Assembly (NCBI GenBank): GCA_016210115.1 | Contig: JACQUW010000266.1 | Coordinates: 1-61,876 of the forward strand | From: Deltaproteobacteria bacterium | GTDB taxonomy: Bacteria > Desulfobacterota > Binatia > UBA9968 | DNA length: 61,876 bases | Direction of reading: 5' to 3' | Made by a program: the position numbers and the translations under genes | Part shown: positions 1 through 7,694 of the stretch, in pieces | Layout of the letters: every line of letters begins with the position of its first letter | How positions within the stretch are numbered: the stretch's first letter is position 1 | The notes under the pieces: model-generated | Seen by the model: the letters and a program-made list of their open reading frames with translations, nothing else | What the model was told of the DNA's origin: nothing | Databases searched by the model: none

Positions 1-13
1 ACCGAACAGCGAT

Positions 14-1132
14 CTACTTCCACTGCGGCGGGCTCGATCTGTACCCTCGATAGGAGACATCATCTCCATGAGCACAACAATCCACAAGATGTTGGGGTAC
101 CCACTCCAAACCCGGAAGCGGCACTTGTTGAACTTTGGGTGCCTTCACCGGAAGGCGCTCTGGTGAGCTACCTCTTTCTAACTGCTGTCTTAGATCGATG
201 GAAAAATTCTGAAACTTATTCTGTTCTAACCAAGAAATTGTTGATAAGACCTCCCCCCGGATCTTCACCATCCCATCTTGAACATATTTTGCCTCTTCAA
301 GTTGGCGTCCTCGCCCTTCATAGAAAAGTGTTGCGTCACTGATGGTTGGTTGTCGGTTGGCCCTAACCCGGTCAGCATCGTTACAGAGAGCGCGCATCAT
401 CGAAACAACATAATTCAGATTCAAAGGTGGACGCTCCAGTTCATAGGACCTCGTCACACAATCACGCCATCTTGCTCCCGATGCGGCCTCTAACATGGCA
501 ATTAACTTATCTCGAGCCGGCCGGCCATCCGTACAACGAATTTTGTGCTCCACCTCAGCCCCATCCCTGACTAAAGTAAGGACCAGCTCGTCATCTGGGC
601 CATTCTTAGTGATTGCCGCAACTAGATCCAGCATGTCGCCAGACCGTTGCCCGGTCACCGCAACTATGCGGTCGCCCAGTCGCAGGCCGTCTTTCCCTGC
701 GTGCTGCTCGACGCGAACAACGGTGCCGTCAGGCCACAAACTGGCCCCAATTCTGCAAAACGGCTTCTCAGGAAATAACTTTCGTAGCTGTGCTAGCTGT
801 TTCACAGCGCCTTCTTGAAAGTCCATTACATCCCGTAGCCGCTTTTCGTCGAGCCGCATTCTGGCTTCTGCAAAATTGTCAGCCCTGACATAGCCAAGCG
901 ATTCCATCTGATCAACGCATCTTTGAACCGCGATATTGGCTCCAATACCCATGGCGACAGCGCCGCCAACTCCGCTCCAAGCTGTGTTGAAGGCGCATTG
1001 CGCGATCTCCCCCGTATTGGGGTTAACGAGATAAACGGGTGAGGCACATCCAATCGAAACTAGCAGCAAGAGAGCCGGAAGGAATAGTCTACCCGTCTGC
1101 TTTGCGCCCTTGGACTTCTCTTCTACCGCCAT
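14..1132 (-). CDS. PDZ-domain lipoprotein
   Basis: This is a predicted lipoprotein of 372 residues. The N-terminus has a hydrophobic stretch ending in a lipobox (VSIGC, Cys29). A second Gly/Ala-rich hydrophobic segment lies at about 53-69. A PDZ-like domain spans about 125-195, with the carboxylate-loop region before a typical 'GLRLGDRIVAV' turn. The C-terminal third is unrecognised. The frame stays open upstream, but I chose the start at 1132 because GGGAGA precedes it and it places the signal sequence at the N-terminus. PDZ lipoproteins usually act in the envelope as adaptors or protease partners; no protease domain is visible here. It lies near an integrated element and may be cargo. The function is unknown. 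Confidence 0.72.
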   Translation of the reverse strand: MAVEEKSKGAKQTGRLFLPALLLLVSIGCASPVYLVNPNTGEIAQCAFNTAWSGVGGAVAMGIGANIAVQRCVDQMESLGYVRADNFAEARMRLDEKRLRDVMDFQEGAVKQLAQLRKLFPEKPFCRIGASLWPDGTVVRVEQHAGKDGLRLGDRIVAVTGQRSGDMLDLVAAITKNGPDDELVLTLVRDGAEVEHKIRCTDGRPARDKLIAMLEAASGARWRDCVTRSYELERPPLNLNYVVSMMRALCNDADRVRANRQPTISDATLFYEGRGRQLEEAKYVQDGMVKIRGEVLSTISWLEQNKFQNFSIDLRQQLERGSSPERLPVKAPKVQQVPLPGLEWVPQHLVDCCAHGDDVSYRGYRSSPPQWK

Positions 1133-1227
1133 GATCTCTCCCTGCTTGCCTATGGAGGTACCTTCAGGGTTAGAAGCGGACGGGAAGTATCCTCTTACGC
1201 GGGTCAAGAAAGCCTTAGCCACGCGGA

Positions 1228-1677
1228 TTAGAGCACCCGACGTACTGTTTTGAAAGTTCCCGACGAAAAACAGCCATCTCCCATGAGATCCTTCGAGATA
1301 AATGTGCCTGCTAGGCTCTTGATGGCTCCTGTTTTCTTGTCGTAAGTCGCTTTCCCTTGAATCGTTACATAAGACAAATCTTGAAATAGCTGGCCGCCGA
1401 CAAACGCAGCGCTTGTGCTGCCGGTTTGGTAGGTTTGCCCGAATATCGCGAAAAATGTCCCAGGCTGAAAATCGGGAGTATAAGACACGGAGAGCTCGGT
1501 ATCGCTCACAACCCTCACCCACCAATCCACATTGTTTGTTGGGCTAATCCTACGGCTGAAGAAGTCCCCGCAGTATTCGGTCCCGGTTGTCTCCACCTTG
1601 AAGACCTCGCCAAAGCCAAAGGCAGAAACGGGACTGAGCGCCACGATTAGGAATAATGCTGAAACCAGTCGCTTCAT
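1228..1677 (-). CDS. Small secreted protein, unknown function
   Basis: The protein has 149 residues. It has a clear Sec signal peptide (basic MKR, hydrophobic core, Ala-x-Ala-like site near residue 20) and a mature part rich in Thr, Ser, Gly and aromatic residues that reads like a small beta-rich extracytoplasmic domain. Two Cys residues (in EYCGDF and DGCFSS) could form a disulfide. The upstream region (TTGTTGTCTCCTCCTCTC on the plus strand) supplies AGGAGG before the ATG. It is in the same orientation as the PDZ lipoprotein, with about 95 bases between them. I recognise no family. Confidence 0.68.
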   Translation of the reverse strand: MKRLVSALFLIVALSPVSAFGFGEVFKVETTGTEYCGDFFSRRISPTNNVDWWVRVVSDTELSVSYTPDFQPGTFFAIFGQTYQTGSTSAAFVGGQLFQDLSYVTIQGKATYDKKTGAIKSLAGTFISKDLMGDGCFSSGTFKTVRRVL

Positions 1678-1976
1678 TGTTGTCTCCTCCTCTCGATGCT
1701 TTGTTTTTGAGCCACACTCGTTTGATTTAGCGACCTGAAAACATCCCCTATCCGATTCGCCGCGGATTGTAACGCAAACGGGTAGGGTTTGGAAAGCCTC
1801 AAAGTTGCCTTTTTTGGCTTCCCCTGAAAAGGCAGAAAATTCTTTTCATTTCCTTTCGATAGCGTTATAGTTATCTGAATGTTGGGGGCCTAGGTTTGGC
1901 CGCCGAAGAGCCGGAGCCCTCCTGCCCGGCCTGGCCCCTTTCCAAACCAAAGCAGGAGATCCGACAGGAGGCGGAC

Positions 1977-2858
1977 ATGCTACAAGATTTTTCAACCTGG
2001 TGGAACAAAACACAGTTTCGCACTAAGGATCATCCGCTATACGATATCTTCAAGTCCCTTCACGCCGCCAAGGCTGATATAGAATACTTGCAATGGCTCT
2101 GTTGGTGTTTTTTCTTCTGGGAGAAAAGGGAAAAAACGAAGCAATCTCTAACTGAACCGAAAAAAAAGACAACGCCAGTTGTCTCCGTCGGTGAAGAAAA
2201 TGTCAAGCCACTCCTGTTATTTGCGAGCAATTTGATCGAATTCACTCTTGAGTATCTGAAAGAATATCGCCGGGTAGATGCTACGCTGGACCCCTTGACG
2301 CTGATCCCATCCGAGGCGCGGCGTAAGCTCATAAGTGACGTGGCAATATATACGTCGGGTGCTGATTTATGGGTGCCATTCATACAAAGCGCGACGGAGG
2401 CTTTCAAAGAACACCGGATGGATCTGCAAGCGGAAGAAAGTAGGAAAGAAAGAGAATTGCTACGGCAGGTACCTTTCCTCAAGCTCGTCAAAGAGTACCA
2501 GCCCGCAGAGAAAGATACAGGTCGAAAGCCGGATACGTGGGCAGCATTCTTTCTGCTAGCAGTTTCAGAGCATCTCCGCGAGAAGAGCCGAAAACCAGAC
2601 TATCTCAAAGCCGAAACGCTGTTGGAAAGGCTCAGAACCAATGCAATCGGGCCAAGGCTCGCCAAAGCTCCATCGAGCTTACGGGCCAAGAGACAGAAGG
2701 CTACGGTCAGGGTTGAGCAGCTAAAAAAGGCTCATCCGGAGTGGCCTTCGCACGTGAAGCTCTTAAAGCAATGTTTCATGGTGTACAAGAAACGCAAAGG
2801 CAATTCGCCTGCAGGCCAAAGTCCTTCTTTTATCCCATGGTGGCTCGAAGATAAATAA
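1977..2858 (+). CDS. Hypothetical protein, helical, unknown
   Basis: The protein has 293 residues and belongs to no family I recognise. I chose the ATG at 1977 because GGAGG sits seven bases upstream; an in-frame TTG at 1896 would add 27 low-complexity residues. The protein is rich in Lys, Glu and Leu and probably helical. A Trp/Phe/Cys patch (LQWLCWCFFFWEK) at about 39-51 may be a short hydrophobic or membrane-contacting helix. The C-terminus is basic. The region is visibly more AT-rich than the housekeeping part of the window, which suggests acquired DNA. It is probably cargo of the adjacent element or a neighbouring insertion. Confidence 0.6.
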   Translation: MLQDFSTWWNKTQFRTKDHPLYDIFKSLHAAKADIEYLQWLCWCFFFWEKREKTKQSLTEPKKKTTPVVSVGEENVKPLLLFASNLIEFTLEYLKEYRRVDATLDPLTLIPSEARRKLISDVAIYTSGADLWVPFIQSATEAFKEHRMDLQAEESRKERELLRQVPFLKLVKEYQPAEKDTGRKPDTWAAFFLLAVSEHLREKSRKPDYLKAETLLERLRTNAIGPRLAKAPSSLRAKRQKATVRVEQLKKAHPEWPSHVKLLKQCFMVYKKRKGNSPAGQSPSFIPWWLEDK

Positions 2859-2950
2859 ACTCTCCTTTCTACATTTCTTTATCGCGTTTTTCTGCTTCCA
2901 CCCTGCTGTTTTCTTTCTTTCGACTCCGCGTGTTTGGTACCATCAGACAC

Positions 2951-3154
2951 ATGGAATTACTGACCGTCGAGGAACTCTCTGAGTTGTTGAAGGTCTCACG
3001 GAACCAAATTGTCCTAATGGCAAACAGACGGGAGATTCCGGCTTTATCAGTCTTTGGGAAGCTCCGTTTTGACGCGAACGAAATCGAAGAGTGGCTGAAA
3101 CACAATCGGCTTTACGCAAAGAACGAAACCGGCCAGGAGCGGAACTCACGTTGA
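2951..3154 (+). CDS. Excisionase-like helix-turn-helix protein
   Basis: This is a 67-residue DNA-binding protein of the excisionase/AlpA-like HTH_17 type. The pattern 'LLTVEELSELLKVSRNQIV', the wing 'IPALSVFGKLRFDANEIEEWL' and the short length are typical. Such proteins assist excision or regulate early genes of integrative elements. I chose the ATG at 2951 because the family normally begins right before the LTVEEL strand; an in-frame ATG at 2930 is less likely. Its stop codon overlaps the TTG start of the next gene (TTGA), so the two are translationally coupled. It opens the replication module of the element. Confidence 0.8.
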   Translation: MELLTVEELSELLKVSRNQIVLMANRREIPALSVFGKLRFDANEIEEWLKHNRLYAKNETGQERNSR

Positions 3155-3672
3155 AGCCTTCCATTGTCGAGGTCATAGGCGAGCGCGTTCCGCTTCGGAA
3201 AGCCGGCAAGGAATACCTTGGGCTGTGCCTGTTTCACCCCGATCACCGCGCTTCCTTGTCAGTAAGCGAAGAGAAGGAGCTGTTTCATTGCTTTGCATGT
3301 GGTGAGTCCGGCGACGTGTACGACTTCATCATGAAGCTGGACGGCGTCTCTTTCTCTGAAGCCCGCTCACGTTTAGGCGCCGGATCGACCGAAGGCAGAC
3401 CCGGGAGACCTTTGCTCGAAACCGCGCGCGCCATCGCTGACTGGGCGAATGAACAGACAGCGAAAGTAAACTCTCTTCTGCGCGAGATCGGGCAACGCTT
3501 AGAGCTTGCTGAGCAGTGCACGTTCACTGAAGAGCAAGAAGTCTGCGAGCGTCAATGGACGATTCTCAGCGACTTTGCCGACTATCTTCAAAACCCGAAA
3601 TTCATTATCGAGATTTATGACAGCAGAGCAGACATCGAAGCGCTGTTGTCGAGCACGGAGGCATCAGCGTGA
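3151..3672 (+). CDS. CHC2 zinc-finger primase-like protein
   Basis: The protein has 173 residues and carries the DnaG-type CHC2 zinc ribbon. Cys26, His29, Cys47 and Cys50 form the CLFH...CFAC pattern, followed by the usual GDVYDFIMKL stretch. There is no TOPRIM catalytic domain, so this is a stand-alone zinc-finger protein that could recruit or aid priming, not a full primase. The start is TTG overlapping the stop of the HTH gene; the in-frame ATG at 3091 lies inside that gene. The gene overlaps the next one by GTGA, which indicates an operon with the helicase. CHC2 plus AAA_25 pairs are common in phages, satellites and integrative elements. Confidence 0.82.
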   Translation: MKPSIVEVIGERVPLRKAGKEYLGLCLFHPDHRASLSVSEEKELFHCFACGESGDVYDFIMKLDGVSFSEARSRLGAGSTEGRPGRPLLETARAIADWANEQTAKVNSLLREIGQRLELAEQCTFTEEQEVCERQWTILSDFADYLQNPKFIIEIYDSRADIEALLSSTEASA

Positions 3673-4859
3673 GGGCTTTCGAAGTCGAGCGCGACCTGAG
3701 AGCGCAGCAACCAAAGAGGCCAGAGCTCCGCCTTCAATTCCTAAGCATGAAGGAGCTTCTCGCCCTTCCGCCCGATCCTACTCGGTGGATCTGGAATCAA
3801 ACCCTGCCGGCGGCCGGCGCTGCTGTGCTTGTGAGCAAGCCAAAGATCGGGAAAAGCACCTTAGCGGCGAACCTCGCGTTGGCAATCGCCCGCGGGCTTC
3901 CCTTTCTCGGCCGGGAAACTCAGCAATCCGCTGTAGCCTATCTCTCATTAGACGCGAGCCTGCCGGAAATGATTGAGACGTTTCAGCCGTTCGGCCCGAG
4001 AGGGACGGACCCGATCTTCATTCATGCCGGCTCTGCACCTAAAGAGGCCATCGCGGAGATCATGCAATGGGTGAAACAGAATGATGCGCGGTTCGTAATC
4101 GTGGACACCCTACAGCGCCTTTTCAGATTCCAGAACGTGAATGACTACAGCGAGGTGACAAACGCGATCGAGCCTTTAACCGAAGCCGCCAGAGAGCAGA
4201 AAATCCATATGATGTTTTTGCACCATGCCAAGAAGGATTCAGGCGACGATCTGGATAGCGCGATCGGATCTACGGCAATCCGTGGACTTGCCTATTCATA
4301 CCTGCACCTGAAAAGGCTTCCAAACTCGGAACGGCGGATTCTCCGGAGCGATCAAAGAGGCGGGAAGAACATCCCGGAAATATCCATCGGTTTTGACCGC
4401 GCTACCGGCTGGCTGGAAATCAAAGGCACCATGGAAGAAGCCGAGATAGAAGAGGCCGAGCCGAAAATCATGGAGTTTTTAGAAGCCGAGGGGCCGGACG
4501 TTACTCATAAACAAATTGTGACGACGATTCCCTTAAGAGCCATCATTATCAGCAAGGCCATTTCGAAAATGTTCAAACGCGGCGCGTTGGAGCGCGCAGG
4601 CCAAGGGAAAAGGGGTAAGCCGTTTCGGTATTCTGTGGCTCCCTCTTTGGTGGGTAATCCGAATTCGATTCCGGAGATGGGGGGTATGGGGGGAAGAGGT
4701 TCGGGAATCGAATCCGAAAAACCGGGAAAAAGCCTTACTGGCGTTGACGGAATTCGATTCCCAGAAAATCGGGAATCGAACGGGAATCGAATGGAATCGA
4801 ATTTAAATGAGGGGGCTTCGGGAATCGAATCCAAAGACGGTTGGGAAGAGATCCTGTGA
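3669..4859 (+). CDS. RepA/AAA_25-type DNA helicase-like ATPase
   Basis: This is a RecA-fold ATPase of the RepA hexameric-helicase type, 396 residues long. Walker A is SKPKIGKST (Lys62) and Walker B is FVIVD (Asp146). A conserved FLHHAKK segment follows. A probable winged-helix domain comes after the ATPase (about 260-320), and then a low-complexity tail. The start is GTG, overlapping the stop of the CHC2 gene by four bases. With its neighbour it probably forms the element's replication initiation module. The DNA for the C-terminal tail contains seven copies of a GGGAATCGAAT-like unit, listed separately, which are reflected in the protein as recurring GIES/NRES/NSIP segments. Confidence 0.85.
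   Translation: MRAFEVERDLRAQQPKRPELRLQFLSMKELLALPPDPTRWIWNQTLPAAGAAVLVSKPKIGKSTLAANLALAIARGLPFLGRETQQSAVAYLSLDASLPEMIETFQPFGPRGTDPIFIHAGSAPKEAIAEIMQWVKQNDARFVIVDTLQRLFRFQNVNDYSEVTNAIEPLTEAAREQKIHMMFLHHAKKDSGDDLDSAIGSTAIRGLAYSYLHLKRLPNSERRILRSDQRGGKNIPEISIGFDRATGWLEIKGTMEEAEIEEAEPKIMEFLEAEGPDVTHKQIVTTIPLRAIIISKAISKMFKRGALERAGQGKRGKPFRYSVAPSLVGNPNSIPEMGGMGGRGSGIESEKPGKSLTGVDGIRFPENRESNGNRMESNLNEGASGIESKDGWEEIL
4662..4830. repeat. Iteron-like cluster of GGGAATCGAAT repeats
   Basis: Seven copies of an 11-base unit, GGGAATCGAAT or a one-base variant, lie inside the 3' end of the helicase gene. Direct copies are at 4703, 4771, 4782, 4793 and 4820. Inverted copies are at 4662 and 4751. The two outer flanks show mixed orientation and uneven spacing, while 4771-4802 is almost head-to-tail. 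Plasmid and phage replicons often have such iterons beside or inside the initiator gene, so this is a candidate origin. A low-complexity protein linker is the other explanation. Confidence 0.6.
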
Positions 4860-5242
4860 ATCAACTTTTGGAAGTTAAAAGAACTGCAGACGGGAAGGTC
4901 CTAGCGCGGCGCAAAGACGGCCAGCCATTAACCCCGGAGGATAGGGAACAGGCGAAGCTATTGGCCCAAGCAGAAGAGGAGCCGATAGAGGCTTTTGTGG
5001 TCGCCGAAGCCCGCCGCGAAGATGGGCGCCTTTGTGCCGTGAAGATATTTTCCGATCCGCTGGACGATTATCTTTGGTTCCTGCTTGATCGTAGCTTTGA
5101 GCCCCATGATTCCGACGCTGTTTATTATGCCGAGGAGCTCCCAGAGCTGAAAAAGAAGAACATCGAGGAACTGAAAGAGATCCACAAAGTTAAGCTGGCT
5201 TTCCCCGGCTGCAGGGTAATCCAGGAAGGCCGGGACGGTTGA
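4856..5242 (+). CDS. Hypothetical protein in mobile element
   Basis: The protein has 128 residues. The start is GTG at 4856, overlapping the helicase stop (GTGA), with GGAAGAG upstream. It is acidic in the middle and Lys-rich towards the C-terminus, with no signal peptide or membrane segment. An N-terminal part (LEVKRTADGKVLARRKDGQP) reads like a short beta hairpin, and the rest looks mixed alpha/beta. I recognise no family. Its tight coupling to the helicase suggests a role in the same replication or maintenance operon. Confidence 0.7.
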   Translation: MNQLLEVKRTADGKVLARRKDGQPLTPEDREQAKLLAQAEEEPIEAFVVAEARREDGRLCAVKIFSDPLDDYLWFLLDRSFEPHDSDAVYYAEELPELKKKNIEELKEIHKVKLAFPGCRVIQEGRDG

Positions 5243-5245
5243 TCT

Positions 5246-5704
5246 ATGGACGGGATTACCTTCGCTGATTTTTCAAAACTGGCAACCAAGCGGAGATGGA
5301 CGCCGGAGTTCTTGGCTGAAAGATTTCGCGGGAAGATCGAGGAGCCGAGCGAGTTCTTTCACCGGGTAATGCTTGGGAAGTACGCTGACGTGGCGATTCC
5401 GTACCGTACCGTTCTGGCTTTTTACTTTCAGGAACTCCGGTTCGACCAAGCCGAATCCGGTAGAGCTCGGCTATGTGTTTGCGGATGCGGCAGGCCGGTT
5501 GCTGAGCGCAAAAAATGGGCTTTTCCGGGCTGCAAGAAGAGAAGCCAGAGAGCGAAGGCCACGGACAGGCCGGAGGGGGTCGAAAAAAGCCTTGATTTTG
5601 CTACATCGAAACCGGGACAAAAAGCGGGACATGGCCTGTGTCTAGCTCCGGGATTTGACCCGGGACAAAAGGGCTTTAAAAGCGAATTTCACCGCGATGA
5701 ATGA
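5246..5704 (+). CDS. Hypothetical protein with Cys-rich zinc-knuckle motif
   Basis: The protein has 152 residues. The central stretch CVCGCGRPVAERKKWAFPGCKKR (about 78-100) has four Cys arranged like a small zinc knuckle of a kind common in phage and element proteins. The N-terminal half is predicted helical with many aromatic and basic residues. It starts four bases after the previous gene, and its stop overlaps the start of the next HTH gene by eight bases. It probably belongs to the same operon. The function is unknown; a nucleic-acid-binding accessory role is likely from the Cys motif and the context. Confidence 0.65.
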   Translation: MDGITFADFSKLATKRRWTPEFLAERFRGKIEEPSEFFHRVMLGKYADVAIPYRTVLAFYFQELRFDQAESGRARLCVCGCGRPVAERKKWAFPGCKKRSQRAKATDRPEGVEKSLDFATSKPGQKAGHGLCLAPGFDPGQKGFKSEFHRDE

Positions 5705-5969
5705 GCACACACAAAACCCCGTTGAACTTCTGATTCACCAGATCCGCCAAGCAGTGAGGGAAGAGATTCTGGCGGCTACCGCTCAGAACGGGCACGCCAG
5801 AGAACTCCTGACACCTGAGCAACTGGCAGAACGTTTAAAGGTGCCCGTCTCCTGGGTTTATGAGCAATCCCGCCAAGGCCACATTCCAACGCATCGCATC
5901 GGCCGCTATATCCGCTTTGACCTTCGGGAAGTGATGGAGAGCCAGAAAAAAAGAGAGGCAACCCCTTGA
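5697..5969 (+). CDS. HTH_17/excisionase-family DNA-binding protein
   Basis: The protein has 90 residues. The C-terminal half, LLTPEQLAERLKVPVSWVYEQSRQGHIPTHRIGRYIRFDLREVMES, is a classic MerR-like helix-turn-helix with a wing, of the excisionase/AlpA type. The N-terminal half is a short helix that may dimerise. I chose the ATG at 5697, which overlaps the preceding stop, because the longer frame would fully overlap the previous gene. It sits directly upstream of a ribbon-helix-helix gene and the integrase, the usual place for a recombination directionality factor. Confidence 0.83.
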   Translation: MNEHTQNPVELLIHQIRQAVREEILAATAQNGHARELLTPEQLAERLKVPVSWVYEQSRQGHIPTHRIGRYIRFDLREVMESQKKREATP

Positions 5970-5990
5970 CAAAGGTTTCAGAAGGCTGTA

Positions 5991-6004
5991 CGTATGGCCG
6001 TATG
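5991..6004 (+). promoter_or_regulatory. Direct repeat, possible operator of RHH gene
   Basis: CGTATG occurs twice, separated by two bases, just upstream of the ribbon-helix-helix gene. A perfect TTGACA lies at 5966-5971, 19 bases before the first copy, but the -10 region that would match it is poor. Ribbon-helix-helix proteins usually bind short tandem repeats in their own promoters, so autoregulation is a reasonable guess. Confidence 0.35.
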
Positions 6005-6028
6005 AAAACAAAGAAAGGGGGAAAGCCT

Positions 6029-6181
6029 ATGAGAGTCAAAGTAACAACGACCCTTGACGGGGCTCTCTGGGAGGCGTTGCAGATCGAGGCGATAAAGCAG
6101 AAGCGCGACTGTAACTCCATCCTTGAAGAGTTGATGGCCTCGTATCTCAAGAAGGCCGGGAAGAAAGGGGGTGGCGCCTGA
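6029..6181 (+). CDS. Ribbon-helix-helix (CopG/Arc-like) protein
   Basis: This is a small protein of 50 residues. The strand RVKVTTTLDGALW followed by two helices (EALQIEAIKQ, SILEELMASYL) is the ribbon-helix-helix pattern, and the tail is Lys/Gly-rich. I chose the ATG at 6029 because a strong purine-rich site (AAAGGGGGAAAG) precedes it; the frame is open back to a TTG at 5966. It is a likely dimeric repressor or accessory DNA-binding protein of the element. Its TGA overlaps the ATG of the integrase gene by one base, so the two are co-translated. Confidence 0.75.
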   Translation: MRVKVTTTLDGALWEALQIEAIKQKRDCNSILEELMASYLKKAGKKGGGA

Positions 6182-7342
6182 TGGCTTGCATCAGAAAAAG
6201 GCGCGGCAAGTATGTGGTGGACTACCGCGACAACCTTGGAAAGCGCCGTTGGATCACCCACGACACGCGGAAGGACGCGGAAAAGGAGCTGGGAAAGATC
6301 CTTGGCCGGGAGAAGAGGACGGTCGACGGGAAGGTGACCGTAAAAGAAAGGGCGGCTTGAAACCGAAGCCAAAGCGCGGCTGAAACCTTCAACCTTTCAC
6401 GGCTACCGCGCGGCCTTCGAAAACCATATCCTCCCACGGCTCGGGGAAGCCCGCTTTTCCAAGCTGGAGCGCCGGGATGTGATCGGGCTTATCGGGGAGC
6501 TAAAGGAAAGCGACCTATGCCGGGATACCATCAAGGGCATCATCGCGCCTCTACGCGCCATGTATTTTGACGCGATGGTGGAAGGCGAAGCCGTCCTGAA
6601 CCCGGCCTTAAAGCTCAGAAAGTACCTTCCGCCTCAAACGGACATGAGGCACGCGCGGCCCAAGCCCTTAAACCGGGAAGAAATATCCCACCTCTTGGCG
6701 GTGGTGAAAGAAAAGATGCCCTTTTGGTATCCGTTCTTTCTAACCGCAGCTCGAACCGGGCTCAGGCTCGGGGAGCTGCTGGCCCTCAAGTGGCCGAACG
6801 TTGATCTTCATTCCCGTCTCATCGTCGTGAACCAAGCCATGAGCCGCGGGAAGATCAGCACCACGAAGAGCGGAAAGAGCCGGGAAGTTCACATGAGCCA
6901 GCATCTGACAGATACCCTGAGAACCTTACACCTGAAGCGGAGAGAAGAGGCGCTGGCAAAAGGGCAGAGAGAGATTCCGGAGTTTGTTTTCCTTACCCCG
7001 GCCAGCACATGCCTGGACGCGGCGAACGTGAGACATAACGTTTTTTGGCGGGCTTTGAGCCTTGCAGGGTTACGGCGGGTAAGGTTTCACGACTTCCGCC
7101 ATTCGTTTGCTTCCCTGCTTATCGAGCAAGGCGAGGATCTGAACTACGTCAAAGAGCAGTTAGAGCACCATTCAATTACGATCACCGTGGACACTTACGG
7201 GCATCGTTTGAAGAACGATAGACGGGCTGTTGACGGCCTGGACGATAGGCCAAGTGGTAGCAAAATGGTAGCAGCTCAAGTTGAGAGCGCATCGGACGGC
7301 GTGCAAGTAGTTGGAATTACTGGCGCGCCCGGAGGGATTTGA
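6181..7342 (+). pseudogene. Tyrosine integrase, broken by a frameshift
   Basis: The first frame (6181-6360) encodes a 59-residue arm-binding domain starting MACIRKRRGKYVVDYRD. The next frame, open from 6344, continues with the core-binding domain (ARLKPSTFHGYRAAFENHI) and the catalytic domain. Catalytic residues are present: Arg in TGLRLGE, His-x-x-Arg in FHDFRHS, and Tyr in VDTYGHR. Joining the frames needs a +1 shift between about 6344 and 6358. The catalytic frame's first usable start is GTG at 6479, which would cut the core-binding domain. The 3' end overlaps the tRNA-Arg gene by 22 bases, the usual layout for integration at a tRNA. It may be a genuine pseudogene or a sequence error. Confidence 0.85.
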
Positions 7343-7397
7343 ACCCCCAACCCTCAGATCCGTAGTCTGATGCTCTGTCCAATTGAGCTACGGGCGC
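7321..7397 (-). tRNA. tRNA-Arg (anticodon ACG), CCA encoded
   Basis: The minus strand folds into a standard cloverleaf. The acceptor stem is GCGCCCG pairing with CGGGCGC, the anticodon stem TCAGA/TCTGA holds the loop CTACGGA (anticodon ACG), and the T arm contains GTTCAAATC. The discriminator G is followed by an encoded CCA at 7323-7321. The ACG anticodon reads CGN codons after A-to-inosine editing in bacteria. The 3' end is shared with the integrase gene, which marks it as the attachment site of the element to its left. Confidence 0.95.
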
Positions 7398-7410
7398 GTG
7401 TAGAGACTGT

Positions 7411-7436
7411 AAATGGCAAATGGCCAATGGTTAATA
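7411..7436. repeat. Dispersed AAATGGC-type intergenic repeat
   Basis: The stretch reads AAATGGCAAATGGCCAATGG and its continuation. It has a six- to seven-base beat, seen again on the complementary sense at 16808-16887 and shortened at 36461-36487. The remaining bases between the tRNA and the lon stop show no gene. Confidence 0.5.
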
Positions 7437-7694
7437 GTGTCCCTCCAGCCCGGGAGAATTTTTATTCTTCCGTATTGCCAAAATGCTAAGCTATCACAGC
7501 GGGCTGCTGTTTTCCAGAAAACCGGCAGTCCGAAACAGAGCTCACGGAGCAGGTTGCCTTTCAACGGGCGATCTTCACTGATTCCAGGGGAGCTGGAATG
7601 AAGGAAAAAAACCAGAAGTAAGAGCAACTGTTATAGCAAAGACAGCGGCGTGCAAATCACTTATAAGATAGCCGCGTGCTGAGATGCAATTCCT

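Larger units (their letters stand above)
2951..7342 (+). mobile_element. Integrative element at tRNA-Arg (right part)
   Basis: This is a tight block of genes in one direction: HTH, CHC2 protein, RepA-type helicase, two unknowns, HTH, RHH and tyrosine integrase, ending in the 3' end of tRNA-Arg. Nearly all genes overlap or abut. No capsid, terminase, tail, relaxase or conjugation gene is present in the visible part, so it resembles a phage satellite or a small integrative element more than a prophage. I did not find a second copy of the tRNA 3' end to the left, so the left boundary is unknown and may lie outside the window. Confidence 0.72.

Noticed and set aside
1133..1525. N-terminal extension of the PDZ lipoprotein frame
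   Set aside because: It would bury the signal peptide and cross another gene; a good ribosome site is present at the inner ATG.
5649..5665. GGATTTGACCCGGG as the left att copy of tRNA-Arg
   Set aside because: It shares only a few bases with the tRNA 3' end and lies within a coding region of the element.
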